From: Echinarachnius parma
Taxonomy: Eukaryota > Echinodermata > Echinoidea > Clypeasteroida > Echinarachniidae
Assembly: GCA_037951105.1 (NCBI GenBank)
Contig: JBAMJV010002065.1
Coordinates: 124,001-188,000 of the forward strand
Reading direction: 5' to 3'
Length of the DNA: 64,000 nucleotides
The notes beneath the pieces were generated by a model. That model was not told the origin of the DNA. It was given only the letters and a program-made list of their open reading frames with translations, and made no database searches. The position numbers and the translations under genes are program-made. This document shows positions 1-10,881 of this stretch, piece after piece. Position 1 is the first letter of the stretch, and every line of letters begins with the position of its first letter.

Positions 1-311
1 TATAAAATGTAAACAAGACCAAATAACCAATGATATACTTCCTTTTACGAAAACTGATATTTCCATATGTTTTGTACACATATCACGAAATTGAGCGATT
101 TTCGGGCTGACATGCCTAGACAAAAGGTCACGTGACTTCGTAACGGTAGGTCCGATTTTTAAAATTTCTGTTTTAAAATATGCGCAAGACCCAAAAGAAA
201 AAAAGTCACCAAGTAGCGGCGCGTCATCTTACAGCGTTTTGGAGCAATACAACAAATTGCGGAGGAGGGGGGGGGGGGGGGGCATTATGGCCCCCCGGCC
301 TTATTAGGGTT
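1..311. repeat. Dispersed repeat A, copy 1
   Basis: This segment matches 23092-23402 nearly base for base over about 310 bp, with a few substitutions and small indels. Both copies end with an oligo-G run followed by CATTATG and a C-rich block, then TTATTAGGGTT. No open frame is shared by the two copies, so it is a non-coding dispersed repeat, cut here by the window edge. Confidence 0.8.
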
Positions 312-475
312 AATATGGCCGAGTAATGAGCAAAACTGCAAAGTGACATTCAATAACTCATTGCACTCACTTTGTACACGGTTCTGACGATTCGTTGGAT
401 AATTTGACATCTGAACACCTTAATCGTAAATATCTTTTTTAACGAAAGGGAAATTTGAAAAAACGAAACATGTCC
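312..475. repeat. Dispersed repeat B, copy 1
   Basis: Starts TATGGCCGAGTAATGAGC and resembles 9241-9506 over its whole length. Shorter relatives are at 6716-6797 and, inverted, at 21952-22200. It is non-coding and lies directly against repeat A. Confidence 0.65.
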
Positions 476-1049
476 CATGCTTGATGTGTTAAAGTGAATC
501 ATGTAAAGTGTCCAAATCCACGAAAATGACTTGGAGCTTCCTCGTTTCTCTTCTACCGTGTTGTTTAGCTTATGGTAAGAGAGGAATAAAATAGGGTTCG
601 ATTTTTTCAAATGTCCCTTTAGTATGAAGATAATTATCATTTAAATCTTTTATTTTTAAAGCGTTAATCAACGTCTTTGGTGACCTTTGACCTTGTCGTG
701 CCTGCTATATTGTGTGCCGATCCCCGCCCGGCTATATTGCATACAGCTAGTCATAGACGTACGTTCGTAGAGAGCCGGTACGTACGTAATACGTGTACGA
801 TACGCGTACAGCTACAGCGGTAGTAGTGAGCGAAGTACTGTGCATATTTGCATTGTGTACTAAATACCACTAGCAAATTTGTTGAAGAAACCGTTTGAGA
901 ATCTACAAATAAAATGCGAATGAGAATGCGGCCTGGGAGGAGATCTAGAGGTTCATCAAGAAGAAAAAACAACAATTTGGTTGATAATTGAGATGCATGC
1001 AGAGCTGAGTCTGAGAAGCTGCAGGTGATCGAAGACGACACGCACGGTC
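476..1049. other. No supported gene
   Basis: AT-rich up to about 700, then mixed composition. Short open frames only, with no recognisable domain, splice-site pairing or repeat structure that I can support. Confidence 0.5.
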
Positions 1050-1094
1050 ATGCACGGCCGGGACAGCTCAGCGCCGATCGAAGCCCCGTCTAAG
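1050..1094 (+). CDS. Candidate first coding exon, unidentified
   Basis: An ATG opens a 15-codon stretch (MHGRDSSAPIEAPSK) that ends in AAG followed by GTACGT, a good donor context. The local composition is GC-richer than its surroundings. The phase at the donor is 0. The next plausible plus-strand acceptor is at 2908, where a frame compatible with phase 0 stays open for about 47 codons. No domain is recognisable, and the pairing is only a guess. Confidence 0.2.
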
Positions 1095-1149
1095 GTACGT
1101 CCTCCCAAGTCAATAGAGCCCAATTACAGAATCAGCAATTCAAGTTTGA

Positions 1150-1273
1150 GTGTAGATCGACAAATCTATCGCTTTCATGGTCTCTTTGACATTATTATTG
1201 TCTTTTTCACTGTGAAAATGACAATGATAATCATGTCAAAGAGGCCATGAAAGCAATAGATTTGCCGATCTAG
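1150..1273. repeat. Short palindromic MITE-like element, copy 1
   Basis: An inverted repeat of about 55-bp arms starting near TAGATCGACAAATCTATCGC, with the complement ending at GCCGATCTA. The same palindrome occurs at 63187-63325 with better-preserved arms. Non-coding. Confidence 0.75.
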
Positions 1274-1519
1274 TTATGTTGATATCTCTTTTGTTATGAC
1301 TTACGATTATGAAATGATGGGCCCTCTCAAATTTGATATAGAATGGGTAATCCGTTTTTTGTGTTTTTTTATCGATGCTCATTTTTGATAATGTTAGGTC
1401 TATGGTCTGGAATGCACTGTGTCTGTGTAGTACTCGGTCTAACTCAAAAGACAAAAGTGAAATGTTGCAAAATAAAAAAAATATTGTCATTGTGAATTGT
1501 GGTGGTCAGGTGAATTGGG

Positions 1520-1665
1520 TGGATTGATCCACCTCCCAATTTCAAATTTTTACTGGTCCGAGATGATGCTTTAGCGGTCTTGACCTCGTAAAGTACGAAG
1601 AACCGTGGTCTCGGCCTCGAAAATGTCGAACATTTTAAACCAATACTAAATCATACTCTCGGCTT
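1520..1665. repeat. Degenerate GGTCTCGGCCTCGAAAA repeat fragment
   Basis: Contains several imperfect copies of a GGTCTCGGCCTCGAAAATG-type unit. The same unit builds the segments at 26920-27250, 43708-44093 and 44322-44680. A run of 26 C (1778-1803) follows about 110 bp later, as homopolymers do in the other family members. Confidence 0.5.
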
Positions 1666-1777
1666 CGGAAATGTTGTACGACTACGTCAAATATGTCAAA
1701 CTTTCTGTACCGGCCCGCCGCCCATGTTGTTGCCGTACAAAGCCGCATAGCTCTGCTCCCTTGTGTGACCCACCTCA

Positions 1778-1803
1778 CCCCCCCCCCCCCCCCCCCCCCC
1801 CCC
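1778..1803. repeat. Oligo-C run (26 bp)
   Basis: An uninterrupted C homopolymer, one of more than a dozen long G or C runs in the window. Confidence 0.95.
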
Positions 1804-2009
1804 TCCGCCTCCATGGAAAATTCCGGCTAATCTGCAAATCTCTTACTTCAGGACAAGTTTTTTTCATTAGTCTAATGATTAGATATTAGGCTTGGCAATC
1901 AAAAACCTTGGATGATCAGTGTTTTCTTTTTGTCTTACATAAGGCAATTGACTTTCCATACCAATTGCCATCATTAAGCAACTTTTTGATTTTTATCCTC
2001 ATTTTATAG

Positions 2010-2132
2010 CATTGGATGTGGCTGTTCTCTTCGACATTATACATAGAGGATTTCCGAGTACCGATAGAATGGACGTGCAATCTGCATGCTGACACGACTC
2101 ACACGATTTGTGCTGGTGGTGACCCCGATTGA
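2010..2132 (+). other. Coding-like segment, possible exon remnant
   Basis: A stretch preceded by CCTCATTTTATAG (an acceptor-like sequence) stays open for 40 codons and ends with TGA. Its last codons (THTICAGGDPD then stop) resemble a segment at 59450-59668 (THQSCPDGDSDC), also on the plus strand. Nucleotide similarity around CTGACAC and GGTGAC[CT]CCGATTG supports a relation. It may be a decayed exon or part of an unrecognised repeat. Confidence 0.25.
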
Positions 2133-2907
2133 CTTATGGTTAAGGTAATTCATTGAGAACCTTTTTCTTGGACTGTGGACAGAGATAAATGATAGATCTG
2201 TGTTCTGAAACTAGAATTTCATCTTCAAATTAGCAGGCAAAATCAATGAGAGTTTATTTTGGCATACCATTGTGTGTCAATTGCTATACTTGCACAAAGT
2301 GATCTCACTGGGATTCGAAACTGGGAAAACAACACAGATAAATGTCAGAGGAGGAAAGAATGTGCATTGAGCGCATATTTTGAAAACTTATCATGGGCTT
2401 GATTGTTATGTTATATAACAGAAAATCTCAATAAACAAGGGCCGACATTACTGGACATGAGAAAAGATTCACAATGCATTGTAGAATTTGCATTCCCTTA
2501 CACCATTTTCAGAATGATGAAAATTATTTTAGCATGATTTTATTTTGTATCTCTGCAATATTTTCAGAATGTGGACCTTAGATTTATTATTTTGCTTATT
2601 AGAGACAAATGCATTAGGCATACTGTATACTGTATACCGATTGAAAAACAGATGAAAACTGCTACTGAAAAATTGACAATGGAATAAAATTAGAGTCAAT
2701 AATTATAGTGTAGCTTCGATCCTAACAGCTGAATAACAAACTGAAGGGAAAATAACAAATTTGGTCCATGTTGATTAGAAATCAAATCCTATTTTTACTA
2801 CATGAATACATGTTTGTGGTTCATTTTGTGCAATAAGTGCACATGACTTACACATTACTATTTATCTGATTGCATTCCTTTTTTCACAAATCTCACCCTC
2901 TCTATAG
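2133..2907. other. No supported gene
   Basis: AT-rich sequence with only short open frames. I see no domain, repeat family or RNA structure here. Confidence 0.5.
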
Positions 2908-3070
2908 ATTTCTTCAAGACCCATCAAGATTCTACACACCCACTATACCACACCACCCAGAACAAATAACCAGGCCGCCAACACCCAAGTTCTCGCAGAC
3001 CCTTCAGTCGCCATGCTCATACCCTGCGGGAAACGGACCCACAACGTCCATTAGCAAGGAACTAAGCTAG
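2908..3070 (+). CDS. Candidate terminal coding exon, proline-rich, unidentified
   Basis: A strong pyrimidine tract ending in CTATAG precedes a stretch that is open in two frames. One gives a proline-, serine- and threonine-rich peptide of about 53 residues ending at TAG (3068-3070). The other, in phase 0, stops about 20 bases earlier and could follow the candidate exon at 1050-1094. No family is recognisable. Against it: open proline-rich stretches arise easily in C-rich DNA. Confidence 0.2.
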
Positions 3071-4539
3071 CAGGTTTTTGCAAACGGGGAATCCTGCAGT
3101 TCGTGTGCAAAATCAAGAATTTCCTACAGTAACAGCGGGCGGGCCGACCGTTCTTGGGTTTAAATCTGCGACACACTTTGGTCAGAATTATTCCGGTTAT
3201 TATGCGACGGCACGATACAGCTCTATGGTCAACCAATCAACATGCTTGTAGCGAGGTAAACATTCAGCACATTGCTATCATGTGTAGTACATAGACAATT
3301 AGTTGGCGTGTTAACAATACAAGCCAGCCATGCGTTGTCTATACATTGCTTGTGACAACGAGATGTGACGTCATGCAGTCTACGAATGTACGTCCGCCTT
3401 CACCAAATTAGCGAAACTGCTTGTCAACGAAAGTTATTTGAGCGCGGTGAACGGGGCAATAGATCGCTCCCTGCGTCGTTGAAAGCTCTGTACGTCGCTG
3501 AGCAAAAACACCATAATATTGGAGCAGGACTTCTAGCGTATGAGACATGTTAGATGTGGACGTCGACCGTGGGAAGTGGCAGGGATGTTCGGCCAGTGAT
3601 TGCCCACAGATCCCTCACCATGCTGATGCCAAATTAACCCGTTCCCTACGAGTTTATGAAATCCCCATAGACTTTGTACACAACCCACTTGGTTCCTGTG
3701 GTCAAGGGGTTAAGGCCCTACCGATAAGGCCTTCAAATTGATATATAGCATAAACAGTTCATTTCTCAAATACAACTCTTTAGCATGGAATTATTCACGC
3801 ACACATTTTGGCAAAAATTAACAAAACCTTATTATAACAAGCACCTCAGGCACAATTGGATTGAATACCTTATGTCGGGTATCTTGTGTCTGGGCTTAAA
3901 AATACAAAGATCCTTGACGTGTAAAATTATCATCGCTGTATCCGGTACCTCTTGTTAGGAGGTTCCACTGTATCAACAAAGATAAGTTTTGTTGCGGGAA
4001 GTAACAATGACCGAATAGTGCTCATAGCAACAATCTGTTATCTTTTTCAAATTCAATCAAAATAAATTTGATAATATATCTTTCATGTCTTCTCTATTAC
4101 ATGTGATAAAGGTAATTATGATTTAATGAAAAAGGATGTTTTTAATTTGTAGTTCAAATCAGTGGGCAGTACGGTACCTCGTTATAAGCGAGCTAAACGG
4201 GGTTTCCCTGTATGACATAAATTTATCATTTTTTAAAACTCAAACAAACCATTGTTTTTCTCAGATGAAATACTAATAAATAATATAATTCAGAATAATT
4301 GTACAAGGTTATTGATATAATGTATGATTGAAGTTGCTAATAACACCCATGAAGAAATGTGAGTGTGTATCACTATGCCAATTGTCCTTTTAACCCTCCT
4401 TTTGCTTGGATTCACAGAGGCTTCCCCTATTATGTGCAGGGTATTGAAGGGTCGGCCAACTCAATTGTATTTTTCATAGATCAGGATCAACCAAATGGCT
4501 AGGTGGACAATGTATGAGACACAATTATGCACAATGATC
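3071..4539. other. No supported gene; mixed composition
   Basis: 3071-3720 is richer in GC and CpG than its surroundings and could be promoter-like, but I see no core promoter. Fragments near 3945-3975 and 4165-4217 resemble the GTTATAACGAGGT-type inverted repeat at 56604-56772. Short open frames here show no domain. Confidence 0.4.
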
Positions 4540-4764
4540 TGATATTTATTCTTTGTGTAATGTAGCTTTGTTTATTTTATAGTGATTTACTTTTGTAAAT
4601 TTTGTTGTTCCAATTCATACAAATTCGAATGTAACAATTGCTATATTGTATTGTTTATACTATGTATGTTTTGATGTTCAATGTACACTGATCCTTTCAG
4701 CACTGCTGCTGATCAGTTTGAAATGTATACCAAAATAAATAAATAAATAAATAAATAAATAAAT
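4540..4764 (+). mobile_element. LINE 3' end with (AAAT)n tail
   Basis: A non-coding stretch ends in CAGCACTGCTGCTGATCAG, then AAATGTATACCA and an (AAAT)n tail at about 4731-4764. This resembles the 3' UTR and tail of truncated CR1-like non-LTR retrotransposons. No coding part is preserved, so the clade is a guess. Confidence 0.45.
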
Positions 4765-5114
4765 TCACAGAGACACTACATGATCTGCACACATCCAAAA
4801 GTTGAATCAATCACCCAGTATTTCATTTTTTGTAACAGTTGCTTCTGCATTTATTGAAAAATTAAATACAAAGTATCCAAATAACAATAATTGCATATTG
4901 TTATATAATTGATTTTCATAAAATGTGAAAATGCTGTGTAAATACACAAGTTATTCAACCATTTGCATTGCTTCAAATTTCAGGAATGTAAATCCTACTT
5001 CAAAAAAGTACAATTTACCAGCATACACAAACAGGCGATTTTGTTAGTTTGAAATGTAAAAAATGCACACATAGTACCAGGTAAAGGGGGAAAACGGCTA
5101 GAAGCATGAAAATG

Positions 5115-5286
5115 TACAGTCAAACCTGTGTACCATGACTGCCAATCAAAGTGGCCACTGTAGAAAGGTGATCACTATAGACAGGTTCCATTACATTCCT
5201 TTTCTCTGCAAGGGATCATGTTTGGTGGCAATTATAGGCAGGTTTGCTGCTATAAAAAGGTGGCTGCTATAACAGGTTTGACTGTA
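5115..5286. mobile_element. Small MITE with ACAGTCAAACCTGT inverted ends
   Basis: The element begins TACAGTCAAACCTGT and ends with the exact complement ACAGGTTTGACTGTA about 170 bp later. The interior has repeated GGTGGC-CACTAT-type units and no reading frame. The terminal TA on each side could be a TA target duplication. Confidence 0.7.
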
Positions 5287-5561
5287 CTTGAATGTAAATG
5301 TGGGCTCTGTGTAGTGATGTATCCGCAGAGTATGTGTGAGTGTGGGTGTGTGTGCGCATGTTAGATACTAACACAAAACAGACTTGTAGTTATTTGCAAC
5401 TGGTTGACATAAAAGATAAATAATGTGCTCACACTGTCTGAAAATCTATATCTTTCATTCACTGTGTTATTAAAAAATAAGGAGTACATGGGGAGCAACC
5501 TCTACATGCAGTGATGTTGCCTGGGGGCGCATCCCCCCTAATAATTTGCCATAAAAATACA

Positions 5562-5862
5562 AAACATCACATGAATAGATTGGGGGTATGACAGGGTGAA
5601 GGGTGGGGGATATCTCTCCTTTGCATAACTAGCATACTTCTAAAGATATACATACAAATAATCTACCCACATACCCTCCCCAAATGTCGCCTATATATAG
5701 ACATGCAATATAAACATCACAGGAATAGATTGGGGGTATGACAGGGTGAATGGTGGGGGATATCTATCCTTTGCACAACTAGCATACTTCCGAGGTGATA
5801 CATACAACAAATCTACCCACATACCCTCCCCAAATGTAGCCTATATATTATAGACATGCATG
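5562..5862. repeat. Two-unit tandem duplication, about 150 bp period
   Basis: The unit AACATCACATGAATAGATTG...CTATATATAGACATGCA is repeated with about 150 bp spacing (second unit from about 5712) at over 90% identity by eye. Non-coding. Confidence 0.8.
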
Positions 5863-6715
5863 TAGGGTGTATGCCTGTTTCTATAATGGTTTCAATCATG
5901 TGGTCCCGAGGTCATGCTTTCTTGAATTCTAGTATATTCCAAGGTAAGGAACACACTGCACATTTTTTCGAGTGAAAAGTTGCAAAAGCTCCCTACTGTG
6001 GGAGGGTCGATAGTGCGATACCCCTCCCACACCATCCCTGCTCCCTTCCACGACCCCACCCCCACTTTTCAAAATAGTCATGCCACTGCAAGAAAGCCAA
6101 TAATGTATTATACAGGGGGGAAATTCTGTAGAAAAAAATATACGGTGTGCCCCCTTTCAGTCTGACCCGCTATTCGATTGTCTCCATGAAAAATGAATAC
6201 ACAATATGGCGGATGTTGCCTACTATATGAGAGAGGGAGAGTGAGTAATTATATAAGAAAGTTTGAAAGAGAACAATGGAAATTCAGAATATGCGTACGT
6301 GGAGTTGCTTTTATTTGGTAGCTACGGTAGCTGTAGTTATTACGTTCACGCCCACCCGGCGGGCGCGCAACATGCAGGCAACGCGATCACGGGCTGAACC
6401 TCCCCGATAGACACGGCAGCGCAATTCAACGAGTCGATGTACCCGCGACTGTTGAGCTGAGCCGATGTGTACATGTACGGGTGCGCATATCAACGGCGGG
6501 ACCATCATTCCTGTGACAAATTTACGGTAAGCCATCAGTTTTCGGTGATAAAATATGAAATCAATATTCCCTTTTTTCACGAGGTAAACGGTTTTCGTTT
6601 TCTTTCAAACTTTCACAAATCTTTCAATTGTATTTTACAATGATATTGATATAGGATTGAAGTCTCAAATGTCATTTTGTGCAATATCTGACACTTTACC
6701 TGAATCACTTTAATA
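5863..6715. other. No supported gene; GC-rich island at 6320-6500
   Basis: A CpG-rich stretch around 6330-6500 stands out from the AT-rich surroundings and holds an 89-codon minus-strand frame without recognisable features. It could be promoter-like; I see no element that proves it. Confidence 0.3.
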
Positions 6716-6797
6716 CGAATACAACAAGGTATGAGGGAACCGCTAGAATTTCCATTTGATTTTGAGGATTTGGACAATGTTACTAAGTCCCTTTAAG
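6716..6797. repeat. Dispersed repeat B, fragment
   Basis: Matches the distal part of the copy at 9241-9506 (GGTATGAGGGAAC, GATTTGGACAATGTTACTA). Non-coding. Confidence 0.6.
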
Positions 6798-6998
6798 GTT
6801 TTGGGTCTCTCCTCTCTCTAGTGTGACAGCTTTCTATATTGTTAATTAATTAATTACTCTTTAGGTTGAAATCAAAATGAGCATATATACTGGAATGGGT
6901 GTCTGAGGTATGTGTGTGACTGTGGTGTAATCAGTGGTTGGGTGGGGATGGGACTTTTCTTGGGCTATACGGGGTGGGGGGTAAAGGAGCATGTTTAA

Positions 6999-7177
6999 GT
7001 ATACAAATGATGCGCAGGTATGAGTGGGTCGGTAGGAATTGTTTGCACAAGGTAACTATGGAACTGTTAAACCCACGAGGCGAAGCCAAGTGGGTTTAGA
7101 CTAGTTTCCATAGTTACCGCGTGCAAACAATTCCACCGACCCACGAAATAAACTTGCGCATCATCTGTTTTATAGAA
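6999..7177. repeat. Inverted repeat around GGCGAAGCC loop
   Basis: Arms of about 80 bp (GATGATGCGCA...GGTAACTATGGAA) flank AACCCACGAGGCGAAGCC. The palindrome lies directly beside the minisatellite at 7228-7390. Copies of TATAGAATGGG and its complement bracket the combined unit (about 7173 and 7470), so palindrome and minisatellite may be one element. Confidence 0.7.
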
Positions 7178-7227
7178 TGGGCATTGTTACGCCCCCCAAC
7201 AAGTCAAAAAATAAAAAATTAGAAAAA

Positions 7228-7390
7228 TTACCGGATGCATGAAATAATTTTACCGGACGCTTGACATTTTTTACCGGACGCATGATTGTTTTACCGGACG
7301 CATGAAATTTTTTACCGGACGCATGACATTTTTACCGGACGCATGACATTTTTACCGGACGCATGATTTTTTTACCGGACGCATGACTTT
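7228..7390. repeat. Minisatellite, eight units of about 21 bp
   Basis: Eight copies of TTTACCGGACGCATGACATT with small changes in unit length. The first units differ most (ACCGGATGCATG, ACCGGACGCTTG). Non-coding. Confidence 0.9.
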
Positions 7391-8177
7391 TCATGCATCC
7401 AGTACAATTAATTGTCTGCACAAATTTTGCTCTCAACCAATCAGATTGCAGGGATTTATCAACCCATTCTATAATACATTATATATTTAGTTATATAACC
7501 TCCATTATGTTTATTCCATGAAGTCAGTAAATTCAATATACAGTTGATTTTTAATTGCTTATGTACATGTATGTAAGGTAACCATTTCTACTTTCGTTCA
7601 TTATAATTGTTTATGTATATTTTGTTTAGTATGGTTATTCAATTGTAAATGTTATATGTATGTAATTTGGAGGAATAAAAATCACTTTAAAAAAAAAGTG
7701 TGTGTGTGTGAATGTTTATTCGTTTGTCTGTAAGTTGGTTTGTGTATGTGACCTAGTCATCAAAACTATCAATGCAACTCATAACTTTCATGCGAAATTC
7801 CGAATATAGTAAAATATTATCACTGACATGAACCTACTACACCATTATTTGGCAATACTTTTGTCGAAACATCTCTTCAATCTTACTACTAACTACATAC
7901 CTTTTTCATTTACGTCACAAAGTTCCATTCCTATAAAGTCTTACATATTAGACATCCCTTATAACATAATGGTCGCCTGCTATTGTATGCACTTATAAAT
8001 GTTATGTATGCTTCAAACATTGGCCATGTAAGATCTTGGTAATATTTCTTTCCGAAAAAGAACATGTTTGGACAACATTTTTCCTAAATTAATTGATACT
8101 TCTTATATTGACATATTACAAGAAGGAAAGTTTATTATAAATAGGTATGTGAATCACACCTCTGGTACATTACGCAA
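7391..8177. other. No supported gene
   Basis: AT-rich sequence with no domain or clear repeat. It contains GGAATAAAAATCACTTT followed by an A run (about 7670-7695), which could be the end of an old retroposed sequence. Confidence 0.4.
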
Positions 8178-8702
8178 TTGAGGGCCCCTTTACAAAGCAC
8201 GTTGACATGGTTCAGGGCTATTAAGAACCAACAATTGACCCGATCTCTCAAACAATGTAAATGCTGGCTCGAAATAGTAATTTATGTGCGACCAGACATT
8301 GAATCATCGGCAATTTTTTATGGCGATCTACCATGTCTGTATACATTATTGAGCGACAACTCTGTCCAAGTTCTTAACGAAAATTCAACAAACTCTTCAA
8401 CGGAAATTGATCGCCAAAATGATCTCTTAGCAATCTCCGCCGCGGTCATTCATGGGAATTTGTTGGTCCTTCATCGAACGCTCACAATTATGCCATGGCG
8501 AACGTTGAGAGATTATTGTTTCAGACGGAATCAAAACTTTGAGGCGACCGTGGCGACCGTGGAGATCGCTGAAAGGTCATTGAGATATTTTTGCCATATT
8601 TTCATCCCTAAACGATCGCCACACATGCGCAAATCGGGTTACAATGCCGAAAGTGCAAATGTGATTAATATATTAAAATACGCTGACTCAGTTATTTGGT
8701 AA
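8178..8702 (+). CDS. 174-codon open frame, unidentified
   Basis: The longest open frame in the first 10 kb outside known repeats. It starts ATGAGGGCC?-like context (AATTGAGGGCCCC overlaps; first Met codon at 8178) and ends at TAA. I recognise no domain, signal peptide or membrane segment, and the codon pattern is not convincing. It may be a chance frame or part of an unknown element. No relation to the two receptor genes is visible. Confidence 0.15.
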   Translation: MRAPLQSTLTWFRAIKNQQLTRSLKQCKCWLEIVIYVRPDIESSAIFYGDLPCLYTLLSDNSVQVLNENSTNSSTEIDRQNDLLAISAAVIHGNLLVLHRTLTIMPWRTLRDYCFRRNQNFEATVATVEIAERSLRYFCHIFIPKRSPHMRKSGYNAESANVINILKYADSVIW

Positions 8703-9240
8703 AATTTTTTTGAAAATCATAAAAGTGTACATCCAATTGCACAAGACAGATAGGAAATGTAAATGTCACAGGTATGCAAGCATACAAGACATTTATGTTA
8801 TACCTGGAATACATACTTTTATAATGAATACAAATGAAAGGATTTAATGAAAACTGCAGCCTTTAGTTGCACATAAGAAAAAATGCTATACGGTATCATT
8901 ACATTAGTATAAACAAATTGTATTATAATATCTAGATACATATCTTTGAATGAAGATTAGTCTACATTACGTTGACGAAACCGTGCCGATATGAAACCAA
9001 CCGAAAAGAACCCAAATATGCCAAACTTGCGTAAAGAGCGGAGCAGAGTAGTCTCATTCCATTAGCTCATGTACATGTCACTGTAATATACTACGAAACA
9101 AGGCATAACCTTGCCTTTTAAAGAGATATATAGTAACATTGTTCACATGTGCAAAAAATGATTGAATGGTTGATACAATGTATATTGTTGTTATTTTTAT
9201 GTCCACTATGTATTGTGTGAAAATTACAATTTGAGTGGAG

Positions 9241-9506
9241 GTTATATGGCCGAGTAATGAGCAAATATACAAAGTGATATTCACTTACTCATTACACAGT
9301 CTGTGTACACGGTTACGACTATCCAGTCGATAGTTTAGCATTTGAACACTTCAATCGTAAATATCTTTTAAACGAAAGGGAAATTAGAAAAAAAAACATG
9401 TCGCACTTCCATTGTTATACGAATAATACAGGGTATGAGGGAACTGCTGGAATTCCAATTGGATTTTAAGGATTTGGACAATGTTACTAGATCGCTTTAT
9501 TACCTC
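9241..9506. repeat. Dispersed repeat B, longest copy
   Basis: Starts TTATATGGCCGAGTAATGAGC and runs to GACAATGTTACTAGATCGC. It contains the parts shared with 312-475 and 6716-6797, and in inverted order with 21952-22200. Confidence 0.7.
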
Positions 9507-9802
9507 TTGTCACATTTTCTTTTTTTAATAAAGGTGGATAGTTGCGGATCTAAAATAAAACACGCTCCACTGCATACTAGTACGTAATTCAATTTTGTCA
9601 ATTTACAACATTTTTTATTACGCACACTATCGACATTGTAGCATGAAAGTTTCAAAGTTGCATAGTTTCAAATCAATTTCGATTTTTAACAAAAATAATG
9701 CACATTTCATACAATAATAAATCACAAACAAAAATATACAAATCATACAATTGGACACATAACATATGTTATTTTTATATTAACTACTATTACTACTGGG
9801 AT

Positions 9803-9992
9803 TTAAACGTCTTAACGTCTTAAAGACGTCTTAAAGACGCCTTTTCGGGAAAAGGGACGTCATTATCACGTCAAAATATGACGTCTATATGTCGTGAAAC
9901 GCGGGTGCAAAATCTTCACTTTTTGACGTTAATTTAAGACGTCTTTAAGACGACGTACATCACGTAAAACGACGTAAGTTTGACGTCATTTT
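9803..9992. repeat. GACGTC-rich palindromic segment
   Basis: More than ten ACGTC or GACGT cores in about 190 bp, including AAGACGTCTTAAAGACG and its complement TTTAAGACGTCTTTAAGACG, make an imperfect fold-back. TGACGTCA-like sites are present. It may be a transposon end or an accidental cluster of CRE-like sites; nothing nearby shows regulation. Confidence 0.6.
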
Positions 9993-10821
9993 TACCAGTT
10001 GTTGCTATCAGGGTATATTCATATCAACAATCCTCAATCGAAATCAGGAAGATAATAAATGTTGTATAATTATTTTTCAATGGAAAATGGAGGGATCCAC
10101 TAAAAAGCATGGCTTGTAGAAAATGGATCCATGACATATGAATGTTATACAAAATTAATGTGTCAATACAAATTTTAAAAATATCATGATCATTCAGACA
10201 TCATAAATTGAATACAAACTCAAGGTGGAATATTTAACAACAAACACATTTGAATTAAAAGCGAATGATGTCAAGTTCTTGTGGTAGTGTCTTCCCCAAT
10301 GGTGTTGTTCTGTTTTAATCTGATTACAATACGAGTCAATTACAAAACACATTTTTCCATCTGCGAGGCTTCGTCTTTTTCTTTATCTTGCTCGTGTTTC
10401 TTTGCCTCACCGGGAGCAAGGATCCATCATTATCAATCGTCACATGCGCCCTATAAATGAATGTCAAGCAAAAGACACATTCGACTTTTAAATCACAGTT
10501 ACTTGATATTGAGAGAAAACACAAACATAAACATAAAAAAGAGCTGTACTAACGAAATAAGAAATCAAGAAGTTACGGTAATCATCCAGCATATAATTTA
10601 TATTTCCAAGAGAACATAGGGCAACACTGGTTGTCCTTTGAACACATGTTTGTGCTCTAATTTATTGTTTAACTAATTTTCTAATAATAATAATAATACA
10701 TTTCTCTCTATTTTCCTATATTCATGTTGTGAATTTTTCATGTATATTAGATACATTTGAAATTAGGAGTTCAATCTCTATGATCTCTGTTATTAGCTAA
10801 TGATTACAAAAATATACAATA
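9993..10821. other. No supported coding; downstream of minus-strand gene
   Basis: AT-rich. A TTTATT at 10661-10666 (AATAAA on the minus strand) lies about 156 bp beyond the stop codon of the minus-strand receptor gene and is a reasonable polyadenylation signal for it. A short (AAT)n run is at 10684-10699. Confidence 0.4.
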
Positions 10822-10881
10822 TCAGTATTTGAGATATACGTACGATGATTGGTGGATTTCTTTCCATGGTAATCTGTGCTC
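10822..10881 (-). CDS. Minus-strand receptor, last coding exon (cytoplasmic tail)
   Basis: Acceptor: TTTTTCCATTTTAAACAG on the minus strand. Twenty codons including TGA encode EHRLPWKEIHQSSYVYLKY. Tyr252 sits in S-S-Y-V-Y-L, an ITIM-type motif. The frame is phase 0, matching the preceding exon. An alternative minus-strand open frame just upstream (10885-11006) is acidic and also has VHYFSI, an ITIM-like motif, but I see no acceptor that would connect it. Confidence 0.55.
   Translation of the reverse strand, partial: EHRLPWKEIHQSSYVYLKY

Noticed and set aside
7228..7390. Regular repeats that could suggest a CRISPR array
   Set aside because: Units are adjacent with no unique spacers, and the genome is eukaryotic.
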